From: Glaciecola sp041380235
GTDB lineage: Bacteria > Pseudomonadota > Gammaproteobacteria > Enterobacterales > Alteromonadaceae
NCBI RefSeq assembly: GCF_041380235.1
Contig: NZ_JBGIYY010000013.1
Coordinates: forward strand, 1 to 64,000
Length of the DNA: 64,000 nt
Reading direction: 5' to 3'
Each line of letters starts with the position of its first letter. Positions within the stretch are counted from its first letter, which is position 1. The notes beneath the pieces are model-generated. The model did no database searches. It was not told where the DNA came from and saw only the letters and a list, made by a program, of their open reading frames with translations. A program made the position numbers and the translations under genes. Shown piece after piece: positions 35,596 through 45,122 of this stretch.

Positions 35596-36660
35596 ATGAC
35601 TAAATCAATTGTAGATACTGCTGGCAGCGTTCGTGAAGGCGAAGAGTTACCCATCGAGCCTCTCAGAAAGTGGCTAGACGAAAATATCGGCGACTTACAA
35701 GGCGAGATGCACATTACCCAGTATTCTGGCGGTGCATCTAACTGGACCTACTGTTTGGCATTCGACAATCGTTCGATTATTTTACGGCGTCCGCCAAAGG
35801 GCACGAAAGCAAGGGGCGCTCACGATATGGGCCGTGAGTATCGCCTGCAAAATGCTTTAAAGCCGGTCTACAACAAAGTGCCCAACATGCTCGGTTATAC
35901 TGATGATGAGTCAATCATCGGTGCTGAGTTTTACGTGATGGAAAAATTTGAAGGGATTATTCCCAGAAAACACTTTCCTCGCGGCGTTGAAATTTCTGAA
36001 GCTCAGGCCAGAAAACTATGTGAAGTTGCCCTCGACGACCTTATAAGCCTGCATAACGTCGACTACAAAAGCGCTAACTTAGAGCATATTGGCAAAGGCG
36101 AAGGGTATACTCAACGACAAATTACCGGCTGGATCACCCGCTATAACAAAGCCAAAACGTGGAACGTTCCTAGCGGTAAAAAAGTCATGAACTGGCTAGA
36201 AGCCAACTTACCTGAAAAAGAAACCATTTGTATTACCCATAATGACTATCGCTTTGATAATTTAGTGCTGTCGAAAGACGACCCTACGCAAATTATTGGC
36301 GTACTCGATTGGGAATTGGCCACCTTGGGTGACCCCTTGATGGATTTGGGCAATAGTCTAGCTTACTGGGTTGAGGCGGGCGATGACTTCTTAGCAAAGA
36401 GCACCCAGCGTCAGCCTACCGACATTCCGGGTATGATGACCAGACAAGAAGTCATCAACTATTACTGCACAAAACAAGGTTTGGAGCCAAAAGCCTTCGA
36501 TTTTTATGAAGTCTATGGTTTGTTTAGACTCGCTGGTATCGTGCAGCAAATCTATTATCGCTATCATCACAAGCAAACCCGTAATCCGGCATATAAAACC
36601 ATGTGGATTTTTGTGCATTATCTAATGTATCGCTGCAACAAAATCATTAAAAGAGGCTAA
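35596..36660 (+). CDS. APH-family phosphotransferase (ACAD10/11 kinase-like, LvaA-like)
   Basis: The 354-residue protein has an aminoglycoside phosphotransferase-type kinase fold. A glycine-rich segment QYSGGASNWTY (about 37-47) binds ATP, ITHNDYRFDNLVL is the catalytic loop with HxDxxxxN, and GVLDWELATLGDPLMDLG holds the metal-binding Asp. This sequence style is that of the kinase domain of ACAD10/11 and of bacterial homologues, not of antibiotic resistance enzymes. It likely phosphorylates a hydroxyacyl-CoA for the dehydrogenase encoded four bases upstream. The SDR gene follows after three bases. Confidence 0.9.
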   Translation: MTKSIVDTAGSVREGEELPIEPLRKWLDENIGDLQGEMHITQYSGGASNWTYCLAFDNRSIILRRPPKGTKARGAHDMGREYRLQNALKPVYNKVPNMLGYTDDESIIGAEFYVMEKFEGIIPRKHFPRGVEISEAQARKLCEVALDDLISLHNVDYKSANLEHIGKGEGYTQRQITGWITRYNKAKTWNVPSGKKVMNWLEANLPEKETICITHNDYRFDNLVLSKDDPTQIIGVLDWELATLGDPLMDLGNSLAYWVEAGDDFLAKSTQRQPTDIPGMMTRQEVINYYCTKQGLEPKAFDFYEVYGLFRLAGIVQQIYYRYHHKQTRNPAYKTMWIFVHYLMYRCNKIIKRG

Positions 36661-36663
36661 TAG

Positions 36664-37410
36664 GTGCGACAAAACATCGTAATTACCGGCGCAAGTTCTG
36701 GCTTAGGCCGCGGCATGGCCATTGAGTTTGCGAAAATGGGGCGTAACTTAGCCCTGTGCGCAAGACGCGTAGAGCGTTTAGAAACCTTGCAGCAAGAGTT
36801 ATTGGCCATAAACCCAAACATAAATGTGATCATTAAATCACTCGATGTAGATGATCATGACGCGGTATTTGCGGTTTTTAATGAATTTAAACAAGAATTT
36901 GGACAGCTTGACCGAGTAATTGTAAATGCTGGTATGGGCAAAGGCGCGTCTATTGGCACAGGTTATTTTCATGCCAATAAGCAAACGGCAATCACTAATT
37001 TTGTATCGGCCTTAGCACAGTGCGAAGCAGCAGTTGAAATATTTAGGGCACAAAACGCAGGACATTTAGTTACTATATCATCAATAAGCGCCGTCCGTGG
37101 CTTTCGAAGAGCCTTAACTGTATACGCAGCAACTAAGGCGGCAATTAGCTCTTTAAGCGAAGGCTTGCGTTTAGATTTAATCGATACCCCCATCGTTGTC
37201 TCAACATTGCATCCGGGTTTTATCAAAAGTGAAATTAACGAAAAAGTTAAAAACGTACCGTTTATGGTCGACACTGAAACCGGGTGTAAAGCAATGGTCA
37301 AAGCTATTGAAAAAGAAGGCGCAAATAGTTACGTACCTACATGTCCTTGGGCTTTTTTACAATGTGTTTTAAGGGTTTCTCCGCTGTCTTGGCTTAAGAA
37401 AATGAGTTAG
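36664..37410 (+). CDS. Short-chain dehydrogenase/reductase
   Basis: The 248-residue classical SDR has TGASSGLGRG near residue 8 for NAD(P) binding, VNAGMGKG for the NAG motif, SSISAVRG with the catalytic Ser and the catalytic pair in YAATK. The start is GTG at 36664, three bases after the kinase stop, with AGAGG seven bases ahead. Its place in the operon suggests oxidation or reduction of a hydroxy or keto group on the same acid substrate. No membrane segment is convincing. It could also be a general oxidoreductase. Confidence 0.88.
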   Translation: MRQNIVITGASSGLGRGMAIEFAKMGRNLALCARRVERLETLQQELLAINPNINVIIKSLDVDDHDAVFAVFNEFKQEFGQLDRVIVNAGMGKGASIGTGYFHANKQTAITNFVSALAQCEAAVEIFRAQNAGHLVTISSISAVRGFRRALTVYAATKAAISSLSEGLRLDLIDTPIVVSTLHPGFIKSEINEKVKNVPFMVDTETGCKAMVKAIEKEGANSYVPTCPWAFLQCVLRVSPLSWLKKMS

Positions 37411-37412
37411 CT

Positions 37413-38282
37413 TTGCAGGCCACTATTTTTACCCAGTTTGTTTTGCCTGGCGTGCTTGCGTTGATCATGTTTGGTATGGGTTTAAGTCTCAGTAAAGTAG
37501 ACTTCACACGACTAATGAGTACACCAAAGCCTGTATTTGTAGGTTTGTTTGGACAATTATTGGTGCTGCCACTTTTTGCTTTTAGTATTGCCTTAGCATT
37601 TAATGCACCGCCTGAAATCGCCATTGGCCTGATGATATTGGCTGCATGTCCGGGTGGCACAAGTTCTAATCTTATTAGCCATATTGCTAAAGCGAACTTA
37701 GCGCTCTCGGTCAGCCTAACCGCACTCACAACTATCGTATGTGTTATAACAACTCCGCTCGTGATCAAATACAGCATTGGTTTCTTTTCAGTGCAGCAAG
37801 CTAACGAATTTTCATTGCTCAATACTTCTTTTGGCCTGTTGCTTATTTCAATATTACCGGTAATTGCAGGCATGCTGATCAGAGCACGGTATTCAAAATT
37901 TGCCAGGCGAGCCGAACCCAAATTTAGGGTTTTATCGACCGTTTTCATGCTCCTGCTGATTATTATTATCAGCTATCAAGAACAAGACATGATAATCGCA
38001 GCGTTCCCCGATGTGTTTTTATTAGCCATGGGACTTAACTTAGGCGCCACCATGATTGGCCTTGGGATGGCAAATCTAGGTGGTTTATCAGGCAAAGACG
38101 GCGTAACCCTAGGCATTGAAATTGGCACTCAAAATGCGTCATTGGCGATCCTGATCGCGGTCAGCTTTATTCAGCAACCGGCATTTGCAATAGCGGCTGG
38201 GGTTTATGGGGTAATCATGTATTTAGGAGCGTTTATTCTGATAATGCTAAAACAAAGCAGCCTTACTAGCACACATCACTAG
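37413..38282 (+). CDS. Bile acid:sodium symporter (BASS) family transporter
   Basis: The 289-residue protein has about nine transmembrane segments and the family blocks MFGMGLSLSKVDFTRLMSTP and LAACPGGTSSNLISHIAKAN (Na+ site region), then GIEIGTQNASLAILIAVSF. BASS proteins import organic anions with sodium. The TTG start at 37413 lies two bases after the SDR stop, so it belongs to the operon and probably imports the carboxylic acid that the dehydrogenase, kinase and SDR break down. Confidence 0.88.
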   Translation: MQATIFTQFVLPGVLALIMFGMGLSLSKVDFTRLMSTPKPVFVGLFGQLLVLPLFAFSIALAFNAPPEIAIGLMILAACPGGTSSNLISHIAKANLALSVSLTALTTIVCVITTPLVIKYSIGFFSVQQANEFSLLNTSFGLLLISILPVIAGMLIRARYSKFARRAEPKFRVLSTVFMLLLIIIISYQEQDMIIAAFPDVFLLAMGLNLGATMIGLGMANLGGLSGKDGVTLGIEIGTQNASLAILIAVSFIQQPAFAIAAGVYGVIMYLGAFILIMLKQSSLTSTHH

Positions 38283-38325
38283 GCACTAGTCTCTTCATCG
38301 CTGTGCATTTCTGAGCAGACTTTGT

Positions 38326-38338
38326 AATCTTAAAGATT
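38326..38338. promoter_or_regulatory. 13-base palindrome upstream of the serine hydrolase operon
   Basis: AATCTTAAAGATT is a perfect palindrome around a central A, 57 bases before the ATG at 38395. It may be an operator; by itself the evidence is weak. Confidence 0.3.
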
Positions 38339-38394
38339 GAATTTTAAGCATAAAAAAAGCACACTAAAGCGCTTAACTATTTAAGGGACGATTC

Positions 38395-39942
38395 ATGTCT
38401 ATCCGCGCCATCCTAGCAATTTCATTTTCTATTTTATGCATGTTCAGCAATTTTGCTTTTGCGCAGTGGGATCCTGAGGCTCTAGACAAGACTATAGAAC
38501 GCGCGCTGGAGGAGTTTCATACGCCCGGTATGAGTGTGGCCATCGTGCACAACAACCAAGTAATTTATGAGAAAGGTTTTGGCTCTGCTAACCTAGAACA
38601 AAAACAAGCCGTCACGGCGAACACGTATTTTCGCATCGCCTCCACAAGTAAAGCCTTTACCGCTGCTGCGCTGGCTATTCTAGTCGACCAAGAAAAACTG
38701 CAGTGGGACGATCTGGTCATCGACTACTTACCTGCATTTCGTCTTCAAGATAGTTATGCAACGATGCATTTCACAGTAGAAGACCTGCTCACCCATAAAA
38801 GCGGCTTAGCAGGCGGTGCAGGCGACAGCATGATTTGGCCTGAGCCTAGTGGATTTACGCGCGAAGAAGTTATTGCAAATTTACGCTACCTTACACCCGA
38901 CTTTCAGTTTCGACAGTCCTATGCTTATAGCAACGTAATGTATATTACCGCTGGCGAACTGGTCGAGGCTGTATCTGGAAAAGTCTTTGAAGACTTCGTT
39001 GATCAATACATTTTTAAACCCCTAGAAATGCAGTGTTATGCGGGCAGCATGCCCGAAAAAGCTGTCAATGCCAGCGCAATGGGATATGGGCACAATGACA
39101 GCAAAGGCATCTATCCGGTATCTCGCAATGCTATTTTTGGTGAGCCATTAATGTCGGCGGCCGCTGGCGGAATGGTATGCAACGCTTCTGATATGGCAAA
39201 ATGGATAAGTGCCCTACTCGCACCAGAAAACTTACCGTTTTCACAAGTTCAATTAAGCAAAATGTGGCAAGCACACACTATCATGAGCGTGTCAAAAACA
39301 GAGCGTGAATGGCAAGGTTCACACTTTGAAAATTACGGACTAGGCTGGCGTTTAACCAACTTTGGCGCATATCAGCATATTTCTCACACCGGTACCTTGT
39401 CTGGTTATCAAGCTTTTGTAGCGCTGTTGCCTGAACTGAATCTCGGCGCCGTGGTGTTAAACAATGGCTCTAATTCTGGCGCACGCGGCGCGGTCATGTT
39501 GACCATCATGGAAATGTTTACCAAACCCGAAACCCAAGACTGGGTGCAAAACTATATTGACCAGCAAGATGAACGTGAACAGCGATATCTAGCCAATTTT
39601 GAAGCCCCTAAAGCCAGTGCTAAAATAAGTCTTGAGGCCGAAAGTATTATCGGACGTTATTCAGACTCATGGTTTGGCGACTTGGTGTTAAGTAAATCGG
39701 GTAAAGATATTCGTATAGAATCTTCACGCATGATTAACTTAAAAGGGAAAGTCGTACCTTTTCAAGATATGACATACAAAATCATTTGGGATAATCAAAA
39801 CGCCGCCAGCAACGCATTTATGCACTTTGAGGTCGACATTAAGCGCAAGGTATTATCCGCGCGCCTGCATCCCTTTGTAGTAGACCAATATAACAATCAC
39901 GAATGGCGAGACATGCATTTTGTTAAAGAAACCGAAGAATGA
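38395..39942 (+). CDS. Secreted serine hydrolase, beta-lactamase (class C-like) fold
   Basis: The 515-residue protein has a signal peptide ending near NFAFA (residue 23). The penicillin-binding/beta-lactamase catalytic motifs are all present: STSK (Ser83, Lys86), YSN (Tyr178) and HTG (331-333). The N-terminal 370 residues are the hydrolase domain and the last 120 (from about 385) form a beta-rich extension like DUF3471. Family members cleave esters or D-amino peptide bonds in the periplasm. The stop overlaps the start of the PHP gene by four bases, so it is the first gene of a three-gene operon. Substrate is unknown; resistance function is unlikely. Confidence 0.87.
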   Translation: MSIRAILAISFSILCMFSNFAFAQWDPEALDKTIERALEEFHTPGMSVAIVHNNQVIYEKGFGSANLEQKQAVTANTYFRIASTSKAFTAAALAILVDQEKLQWDDLVIDYLPAFRLQDSYATMHFTVEDLLTHKSGLAGGAGDSMIWPEPSGFTREEVIANLRYLTPDFQFRQSYAYSNVMYITAGELVEAVSGKVFEDFVDQYIFKPLEMQCYAGSMPEKAVNASAMGYGHNDSKGIYPVSRNAIFGEPLMSAAAGGMVCNASDMAKWISALLAPENLPFSQVQLSKMWQAHTIMSVSKTEREWQGSHFENYGLGWRLTNFGAYQHISHTGTLSGYQAFVALLPELNLGAVVLNNGSNSGARGAVMLTIMEMFTKPETQDWVQNYIDQQDEREQRYLANFEAPKASAKISLEAESIIGRYSDSWFGDLVLSKSGKDIRIESSRMINLKGKVVPFQDMTYKIIWDNQNAASNAFMHFEVDIKRKVLSARLHPFVVDQYNNHEWRDMHFVKETEE

Positions 39943-42440
39943 ATGTTACTCGCGTGCTCAAGGCAAAAAAATTTTGGTTTATTGGCATTCCGCTACTAAC
40001 CCTCTTTTTGCTCGTAGAAACATCGCCGCTAATTGCGCAAAAGCCCCCTATTACTGGGCAGGTCGCTAAAACGGCTCGGGATAATGCAAAGGCCCTTGCC
40101 GACGGGCTTGCCTCTTCGCGCTCATTTATTGATCTAGTGTTTACAGAGCAAGATGTCGTTGCCATTAGTGCAGCCACCTCGCATTTATTCGACAATACCA
40201 ACGTTGCCCTTGGCTATAACCCAAGCTTTGTGCAAATGGGTGCATCAACAAGCCTTAATCTTGGTTTGGGCTCCGTGTATATCAATACGAGCTGTGAAAT
40301 TGCGCTTAGCAATACACATAGCTATCTCGATTACTGCCGGCTTGGGGACTTACCTGTGCCTGGCTGGATGGTTAAGCCTTTCATCAACCTTGGGGTTTGG
40401 TTAATATTTGATGGCGAAGTAAAACGATCATTTAACAACATGCTTGCAGGTCTGCGCTATGAGGATCGTAATTTAGTACTATCAGCAAACAAAAGCGCCG
40501 ATTTACGACAGCGAGTTAGTCAGTCTTTGAGCAATGCTGCCAGCGTAGCAAAGGTTGCGATGACCAACGATACACCGCCGCCAGACTTAATTAATATTTA
40601 TCTCGACGTGCTCTATCAAACTGATTTTAATGGCCAATCCTTGTTAGTGCCCATGCAACAACTTGCGCAATTAGCCAGCGTAAGATCATTAGACAACTCT
40701 GCTACCCAAGAAAATGCCGCCATGATATGGGCTCTGGCCATACGTTTTGGCAGCCAGCGCTTCGCTAGATTAGCCAATGTTGAGGATGCACAAACTGACT
40801 TAGGCGTAAATATTCGCAAGCGTGACGATTTAGCGCTCCACTTTTTATATTCAGCGATACTCCAACAGGTCGGTAACGAGAACCTGTCGTTTAATATCGG
40901 AGAACTCAAAGAGGTGCTCGATAGCGGCGCCGGCGGCAGTGGTTTTAGCTTTGTGGATCTAATGGCCGACAAAACTGGGATCGCCTTTGCCGCGCATCTA
41001 ACCTCATCTAATGCAAATGCCATCGATGCCCAGCAGCGTTTGGCAAACGCACAATCAGAAAGAGATTTTTATCCGTTTTCTCATGATTTACCTGAAGGCT
41101 TCACCGAGTCGCAGTTTGCTCGAGTCTTTGGCGATGTAAACAGTCTGCAATACCAAGCCTTAGAGTCGCTTATTGATGCGCGTATAAACATGGTTGCTCT
41201 TTACAGTCCAGAGCAAGAATTAGACGCCCCAAATTTTCCGGACGTTGCCACAATAAGCAACGGAACGTGGCATAAGGTTGATACGCATATTCACACAAAA
41301 TACTCAGATGGCAATCAAAGCATAGACGCAATCGCTAAGCAAGCGGCGAGCTATGGCTGTGAGGCTATTGCCATCACTGATCATGGTGACCGCAACCTTT
41401 CAGGCGTCTTATCACAAGCTTACTTTGCCGATGTGGCAGCGGCCAATCGACGTTACAACAATATGACCGTCATTCCTGGCTTTGAGTGGAACATCCCCCC
41501 ATTCAATGGCCGTGAGCACGCAACCGTTTTATTTGCTAATGAAAATGGCAGTAATTCTGCATTAGCTCGGTTTAGAAAACAGTTTGATCACTACAATGAA
41601 AAGGCCGCTCGGCATTTGAGTATAGAGCCCGCTTTAAGTTGGTTAAATGAATACGTGCAGAGCGCTGAGACACCGCCCGTCGTTATATATAATCACCCGA
41701 GCCGTAAAGATAGCTCGGTAGACGAAAACCTTTTTGACCTGTCGAACTGGATGCGAATCAGCGATACCGTGATCGGTCTGTCGGGTGCACCTGGTCATCA
41801 GGGAAAACGCGGAGAAGACAACGGCTCTTACACAAACTACTTGCGCACCGCTCACGGCTGGGACCCAGTCGCCAGTGAAATTGGTGGTATCTGGGATGAA
41901 CTGCTAAGCAAAGGTTATCGAGTGCTTGGCGCACGCGCTGACTCTGATTTCCACAATATCAAAATGGATTATTGGCCATGTCAATTTTCGAGCACTCATG
42001 TATTTAGCCGCTCTAATCGCACCAACGATATTCTCGAAGCCCTGCGCGCTGGCAATACTTGGGCGCAACACGGAAACTTCATTAGAAGTCTTGAGTTTTT
42101 TGTTAGTACCAACGAAGGCAATACCCGGCCGGGGGCTAAACTAATAGTTGACGATACCGTCTCAGCAACAATCAATATTGACATTCAATTAAACCCTACA
42201 GATTGGCAGGGCTTTGCTACCAGTCTCGATGAATTGAATTTAGTGATCATCGAAGACCGCAATATCAGAGCTGTGCCACTGCTGTCACAAGTACAAAATA
42301 ACAACGGTAAAATGAGTATTCGTTTACCTTTCGATATTGGCTCAAATGTCAGGGCATTCAGACTGCAAGGTAGAAGCATTCAACCTGGGCTTCATCATTA
42401 TCAGTTTATGAGCAACCCAATATTTTTCACGGAGAAGTAA
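39939..42440 (+). CDS. Membrane-anchored PHP-domain phosphoesterase with a novel N-terminal half
   Basis: The protein has 833 residues. A single hydrophobic segment at about 12-31 is a signal or anchor. Residues 35 to about 435 are helical and unrecognised, with a Cys pair near residues 119 and 132. From 443 a PHP domain begins with DTHIHTKYSDG, followed by AITDHGDRN and VIPGFEWN, and later VIYNHPS and ARADSDFHN, giving the His/Asp metal ligands of PHP hydrolases. A beta-rich tail closes the protein. The PHP domain would hydrolyse a phosphoester, here apparently outside the cytoplasm, which is unusual. It lies between the serine hydrolase (4-base overlap) and a lipoprotein (2-base gap). Confidence 0.82.
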   Translation: MNVTRVLKAKKFWFIGIPLLTLFLLVETSPLIAQKPPITGQVAKTARDNAKALADGLASSRSFIDLVFTEQDVVAISAATSHLFDNTNVALGYNPSFVQMGASTSLNLGLGSVYINTSCEIALSNTHSYLDYCRLGDLPVPGWMVKPFINLGVWLIFDGEVKRSFNNMLAGLRYEDRNLVLSANKSADLRQRVSQSLSNAASVAKVAMTNDTPPPDLINIYLDVLYQTDFNGQSLLVPMQQLAQLASVRSLDNSATQENAAMIWALAIRFGSQRFARLANVEDAQTDLGVNIRKRDDLALHFLYSAILQQVGNENLSFNIGELKEVLDSGAGGSGFSFVDLMADKTGIAFAAHLTSSNANAIDAQQRLANAQSERDFYPFSHDLPEGFTESQFARVFGDVNSLQYQALESLIDARINMVALYSPEQELDAPNFPDVATISNGTWHKVDTHIHTKYSDGNQSIDAIAKQAASYGCEAIAITDHGDRNLSGVLSQAYFADVAAANRRYNNMTVIPGFEWNIPPFNGREHATVLFANENGSNSALARFRKQFDHYNEKAARHLSIEPALSWLNEYVQSAETPPVVIYNHPSRKDSSVDENLFDLSNWMRISDTVIGLSGAPGHQGKRGEDNGSYTNYLRTAHGWDPVASEIGGIWDELLSKGYRVLGARADSDFHNIKMDYWPCQFSSTHVFSRSNRTNDILEALRAGNTWAQHGNFIRSLEFFVSTNEGNTRPGAKLIVDDTVSATINIDIQLNPTDWQGFATSLDELNLVIIEDRNIRAVPLLSQVQNNNGKMSIRLPFDIGSNVRAFRLQGRSIQPGLHHYQFMSNPIFFTEK

Positions 42441-42442
42441 AT

Positions 42443-43720
42443 ATGCGGTTTTCGACGATTTTGAAACTAGGCTTATTAGCAGCCCTACCGATGATTATTT
42501 GGTCTTGTTCAGACAATGCGAAAATCGACGACACTGCATTTACCGCCAATATATCGCAACCAATAGATGCTAGTTTTCAAGTATTGACCAACCGACATTT
42601 TAAACCACCCGTTTTTGAACAAATCAAATTACAGACTGACGTTCCCGGCGCGGCTATTTGGGGGGCCACAGGCAGAGATAATGCAGGTAAACTTTATTTC
42701 GGTTTGTCGACATACACGGGGATTGACGATACTTCCTACTTGGTGCAGTACGATCCAAAGACCGGCACAACGGTCAATCAGTCGGACACGGTAAGCCAAT
42801 TAAAAAAGGCAAAGTTGTATTTTAGAGATTTAGGACAAAACAAACTGCACAGCAAATTTTTAATGGCTGACGATGGCTATCTTTATTTTTCAAGCTTTGA
42901 TGAAACCGGAGAGACCGGATCTAGGAATCCAGTTTACGGCGGTAACCTCTGGCGAAAACTACCTGAATCTGAAAACTGGGAACATTTGCTGGCCACTGAC
43001 GAAGCATTAATTGCGGTAAACGTTCGCGGCAGATTTGTATACGCCTTGGGCTACTGGGACCACGTTCTATATCAATATGATACCGTATCACAAGTGGCAA
43101 ACCGTATTACCGTAGGTTCCATTGACGGTCATATATCTAGAAATTTTGTGGTCAATAGCGATGGCTATGCCTTTGTTCCTAGAGTCGAAAAAACCGACGA
43201 CGGTGAAACTACTGCCGTATTAGTCGAAATCAATTCCTCGCTTGCGATAACCGACATTCATCCTCTTGAAGACTATACAAATCGGGGGAGTTTTGGCGAC
43301 CACGGCATTGTTTCATATACGCTTATGATGAATGGCGATGTGTATTTTACGGTCGCAACTGGCGGGCTTTATCACATTACAGAATCATCAAGCGGTCGAT
43401 ATAAAGTGAACTACCTAGGCAAGTTTGAACCTCAATTTGAAAATAGCTATATCGCCAGCATGTTCTCACCAGATGGTACGTCGCTGCTCGTCGGATTGGG
43501 AAGAAACAAAGGTACCCAAGGCTATTATTGGTATATTAGAGAGCTCAACACACAAGTATCAGTAAACTACCCAATAGAGTCTATTCCCAAAGACAACTTC
43601 CTCCTTTACGGCTCTCATACCATCGATAATGACGGTAATTTATATATTGTTGGTAGAGACAGCCGAATTAGAGATAAACATGCTCCGGTGGTTATTAAAG
43701 CCAGCTATCCTGTTCAGTAA
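42443..43720 (+). CDS. Predicted lipoprotein with beta-propeller-like repeats, unknown function
   Basis: The 425-residue protein has a signal peptide with a lipobox (IIWSC, Cys22). The mature part shows repeated beta-blade patterns such as GKLYFGLSTYTGI, DGYLYFSSFDETG, GRFVYALGYWDH, NGDVYFTVATGG and DGNLYIVGRDS, compatible with a six- or seven-bladed propeller. I do not recognise the family. It is the last gene of the serine hydrolase-PHP operon, so it probably works with these two exported proteins at the outer membrane. No catalytic residues are evident. Confidence 0.75.
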   Translation: MRFSTILKLGLLAALPMIIWSCSDNAKIDDTAFTANISQPIDASFQVLTNRHFKPPVFEQIKLQTDVPGAAIWGATGRDNAGKLYFGLSTYTGIDDTSYLVQYDPKTGTTVNQSDTVSQLKKAKLYFRDLGQNKLHSKFLMADDGYLYFSSFDETGETGSRNPVYGGNLWRKLPESENWEHLLATDEALIAVNVRGRFVYALGYWDHVLYQYDTVSQVANRITVGSIDGHISRNFVVNSDGYAFVPRVEKTDDGETTAVLVEINSSLAITDIHPLEDYTNRGSFGDHGIVSYTLMMNGDVYFTVATGGLYHITESSSGRYKVNYLGKFEPQFENSYIASMFSPDGTSLLVGLGRNKGTQGYYWYIRELNTQVSVNYPIESIPKDNFLLYGSHTIDNDGNLYIVGRDSRIRDKHAPVVIKASYPVQ

Positions 43721-43724
43721 GCAT

Positions 43725-43781
43725 TTGTTGATTGCGCTTTGCAGCCTTAGCAACACACCCTAGATGTGCGCTAAACAACAA
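43725..43781. repeat. Imperfect inverted repeat between convergent genes
   Basis: TTGTTG-ATT-GCGC (43725-43737) and GCGC-TAAA-CAACAA (43768-43781) form imperfect arms with a 30-base loop between the lipoprotein and DoxX genes. It may be a weak bidirectional terminator. Confidence 0.35.
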
Positions 43782-43790
43782 GCAATACAG

Positions 43791-44222
43791 TTATTTTATC
43801 TTGGCAAAGTGGTCAGCACTTAGTTTTCCAGCGCCCCAAATGATATTGGCAAGCAACATCAGCCCCCAAATATAATGCAGGTTAAGCGCGGCTGCCGGAA
43901 TATCTTCTAAGCTGATAATCGCAACGTAGTTGACAATAAACAGGCCGATTGCCGCTTTCCGGGTAAATAACCCTAGGGCTAGCAACACCGGTAAAATAAG
44001 CTCTCCAGCGGTGGCCAAATATGCAGCAGTGACATGGTCAAGCACCGGCACAGCATATTCATATTCAAACAGCAAAATGGTATTTTCCCAATTATTTATT
44101 TTAGTCAAACCTGACTTAAAAAATACCCATCCGACGTAGAGTCTAGCGGCTAACAAAGCGGGCACATCTAGATGATGCAAAATACCAAACACTTTATTGT
44201 ACAACCCAATTAACTTACCCAT
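43791..44222 (-). CDS. DoxX-family membrane protein of the bufferin operon
   Basis: The 143-residue protein has four transmembrane segments and the DoxX pattern: LLAARLYVGWVFFKSGLTKI near residue 24, YLATAGELILPVLLALGL and a final hydrophobic helix. DoxX proteins are common partners of DUF692/DUF2063/DUF2282 genes; here it is the last gene of that operon, 40 bases after the DUF2063 gene. Its role in the system is not established; membrane redox functions have been proposed for the family. GGAGC precedes the ATG by eight bases. Confidence 0.88.
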   Translation of the reverse strand: MGKLIGLYNKVFGILHHLDVPALLAARLYVGWVFFKSGLTKINNWENTILLFEYEYAVPVLDHVTAAYLATAGELILPVLLALGLFTRKAAIGLFIVNYVAIISLEDIPAAALNLHYIWGLMLLANIIWGAGKLSADHFAKIK

Positions 44223-44262
44223 TTTGTTTGCTCCGTTTTTGGGTGGATTTAAGCCACCGTAT

Positions 44263-45036
44263 TTAATTTTTTAGGAGCACTCCATAAATTCGTTTTTGCA
44301 CGATTTGCTCGCTAAGCCAGGTAGAAATGTGCTCTGGCGTATCAGCAAAGTGTGAAAATATATGGTCGATACTCTCTGCGTTTTGTAGTTGTGTAAATAA
44401 TGCTGTCTCGCTATCGTCTAAACTCAAGATTTGAGCTTGGTAGTCAGGACGCCACAACAGAATAGACCGAGGAGTATCAAGATTTATTGCATCAGACATG
44501 GATTTATTTAAGGTTTGCATAAACGCACTTCGCTGAAGGCCCTCTACCGCAAGCTCTGCGTCGTTTGCCAATTGATATAATTGCGATACGGGAAAGAAAA
44601 ACTTCGCAATAATAAACCCAGGAGCGGGCTCAAAAACAAGCCTGTCTAAGGCTTGCTCATTAAGTAAGACGAAGGACTCTCCCTCAAATATCTTATCCTC
44701 GCTGCGCTGAACCTGTGCAATAAGCCAATCGAGTTCGGCAAGCTCAGACAAAAACGGAAGCTCCACCAAATTAGGATGAGCCATGATAAAATCAGCAAAG
44801 CTCTCACCATAATCGGCCCAATCAAATTGGGTTTTGGGCTGCGCCAATAAATACTCGCGGGCCAATGCTCTAAAGTCAGTCTCTTCTACAAAAAATGCGA
44901 CGGTCGGAAAACTAATTGACAGCGCACGAATACCATTTTCAATAAAGTTGTTATGGTAAACCTGCACACCCGCTTGTTGGTGATTGCCTGAGCCGGCCTT
45001 AAATATTGCTTCGATAAGATCTGTTTGATATGCCAA
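44263..45036 (-). CDS. bufC: DUF2063 partner protein of the MNIO enzyme (BufC/HvfC-like)
   Basis: The 257-residue protein has the DUF2063 N-terminal domain: YHNNFIENGIRALSISFP, FFVEETDFRALAREYL and FADFIMAHPNLVELPFL. The C-terminal half is less conserved and ends in LLKN. Members bind the leader of the peptide precursor and deliver it to the DUF692 enzyme. The start is TTG at 45036 with AGGA seven bases upstream. A gap of 86 bases separates it from the bufB stop. It is named by domain and context. Confidence 0.87.
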   Translation of the reverse strand: MAYQTDLIEAIFKAGSGNHQQAGVQVYHNNFIENGIRALSISFPTVAFFVEETDFRALAREYLLAQPKTQFDWADYGESFADFIMAHPNLVELPFLSELAELDWLIAQVQRSEDKIFEGESFVLLNEQALDRLVFEPAPGFIIAKFFFPVSQLYQLANDAELAVEGLQRSAFMQTLNKSMSDAINLDTPRSILLWRPDYQAQILSLDDSETALFTQLQNAESIDHIFSHFADTPEHISTWLSEQIVQKRIYGVLLKN

Positions 45037-45122
45037 GTATGTTTCCTAGGGCGTATGCAGCCAATTTTAACGATGTGGTAGTGCACACTATTAAGCATTA
45101 ATAGAACAGCGCCGCTTTTTAG

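Noticed and set aside
35596..36660. Aminoglycoside resistance kinase
   Set aside because: The sequence style and operon partners point to the ACAD10/11 kinase group and not to antibiotic resistance.
37394..37948. 184-codon open frame on the minus strand
   Set aside because: It is opposite the BASS transporter gene and has the composition of an antisense shadow.
38395..39942. Class C beta-lactamase resistance gene
   Set aside because: The SxxK/YxN motifs are present, but the C-terminal extension and the operon with PHP and lipoprotein genes suggest another hydrolase.
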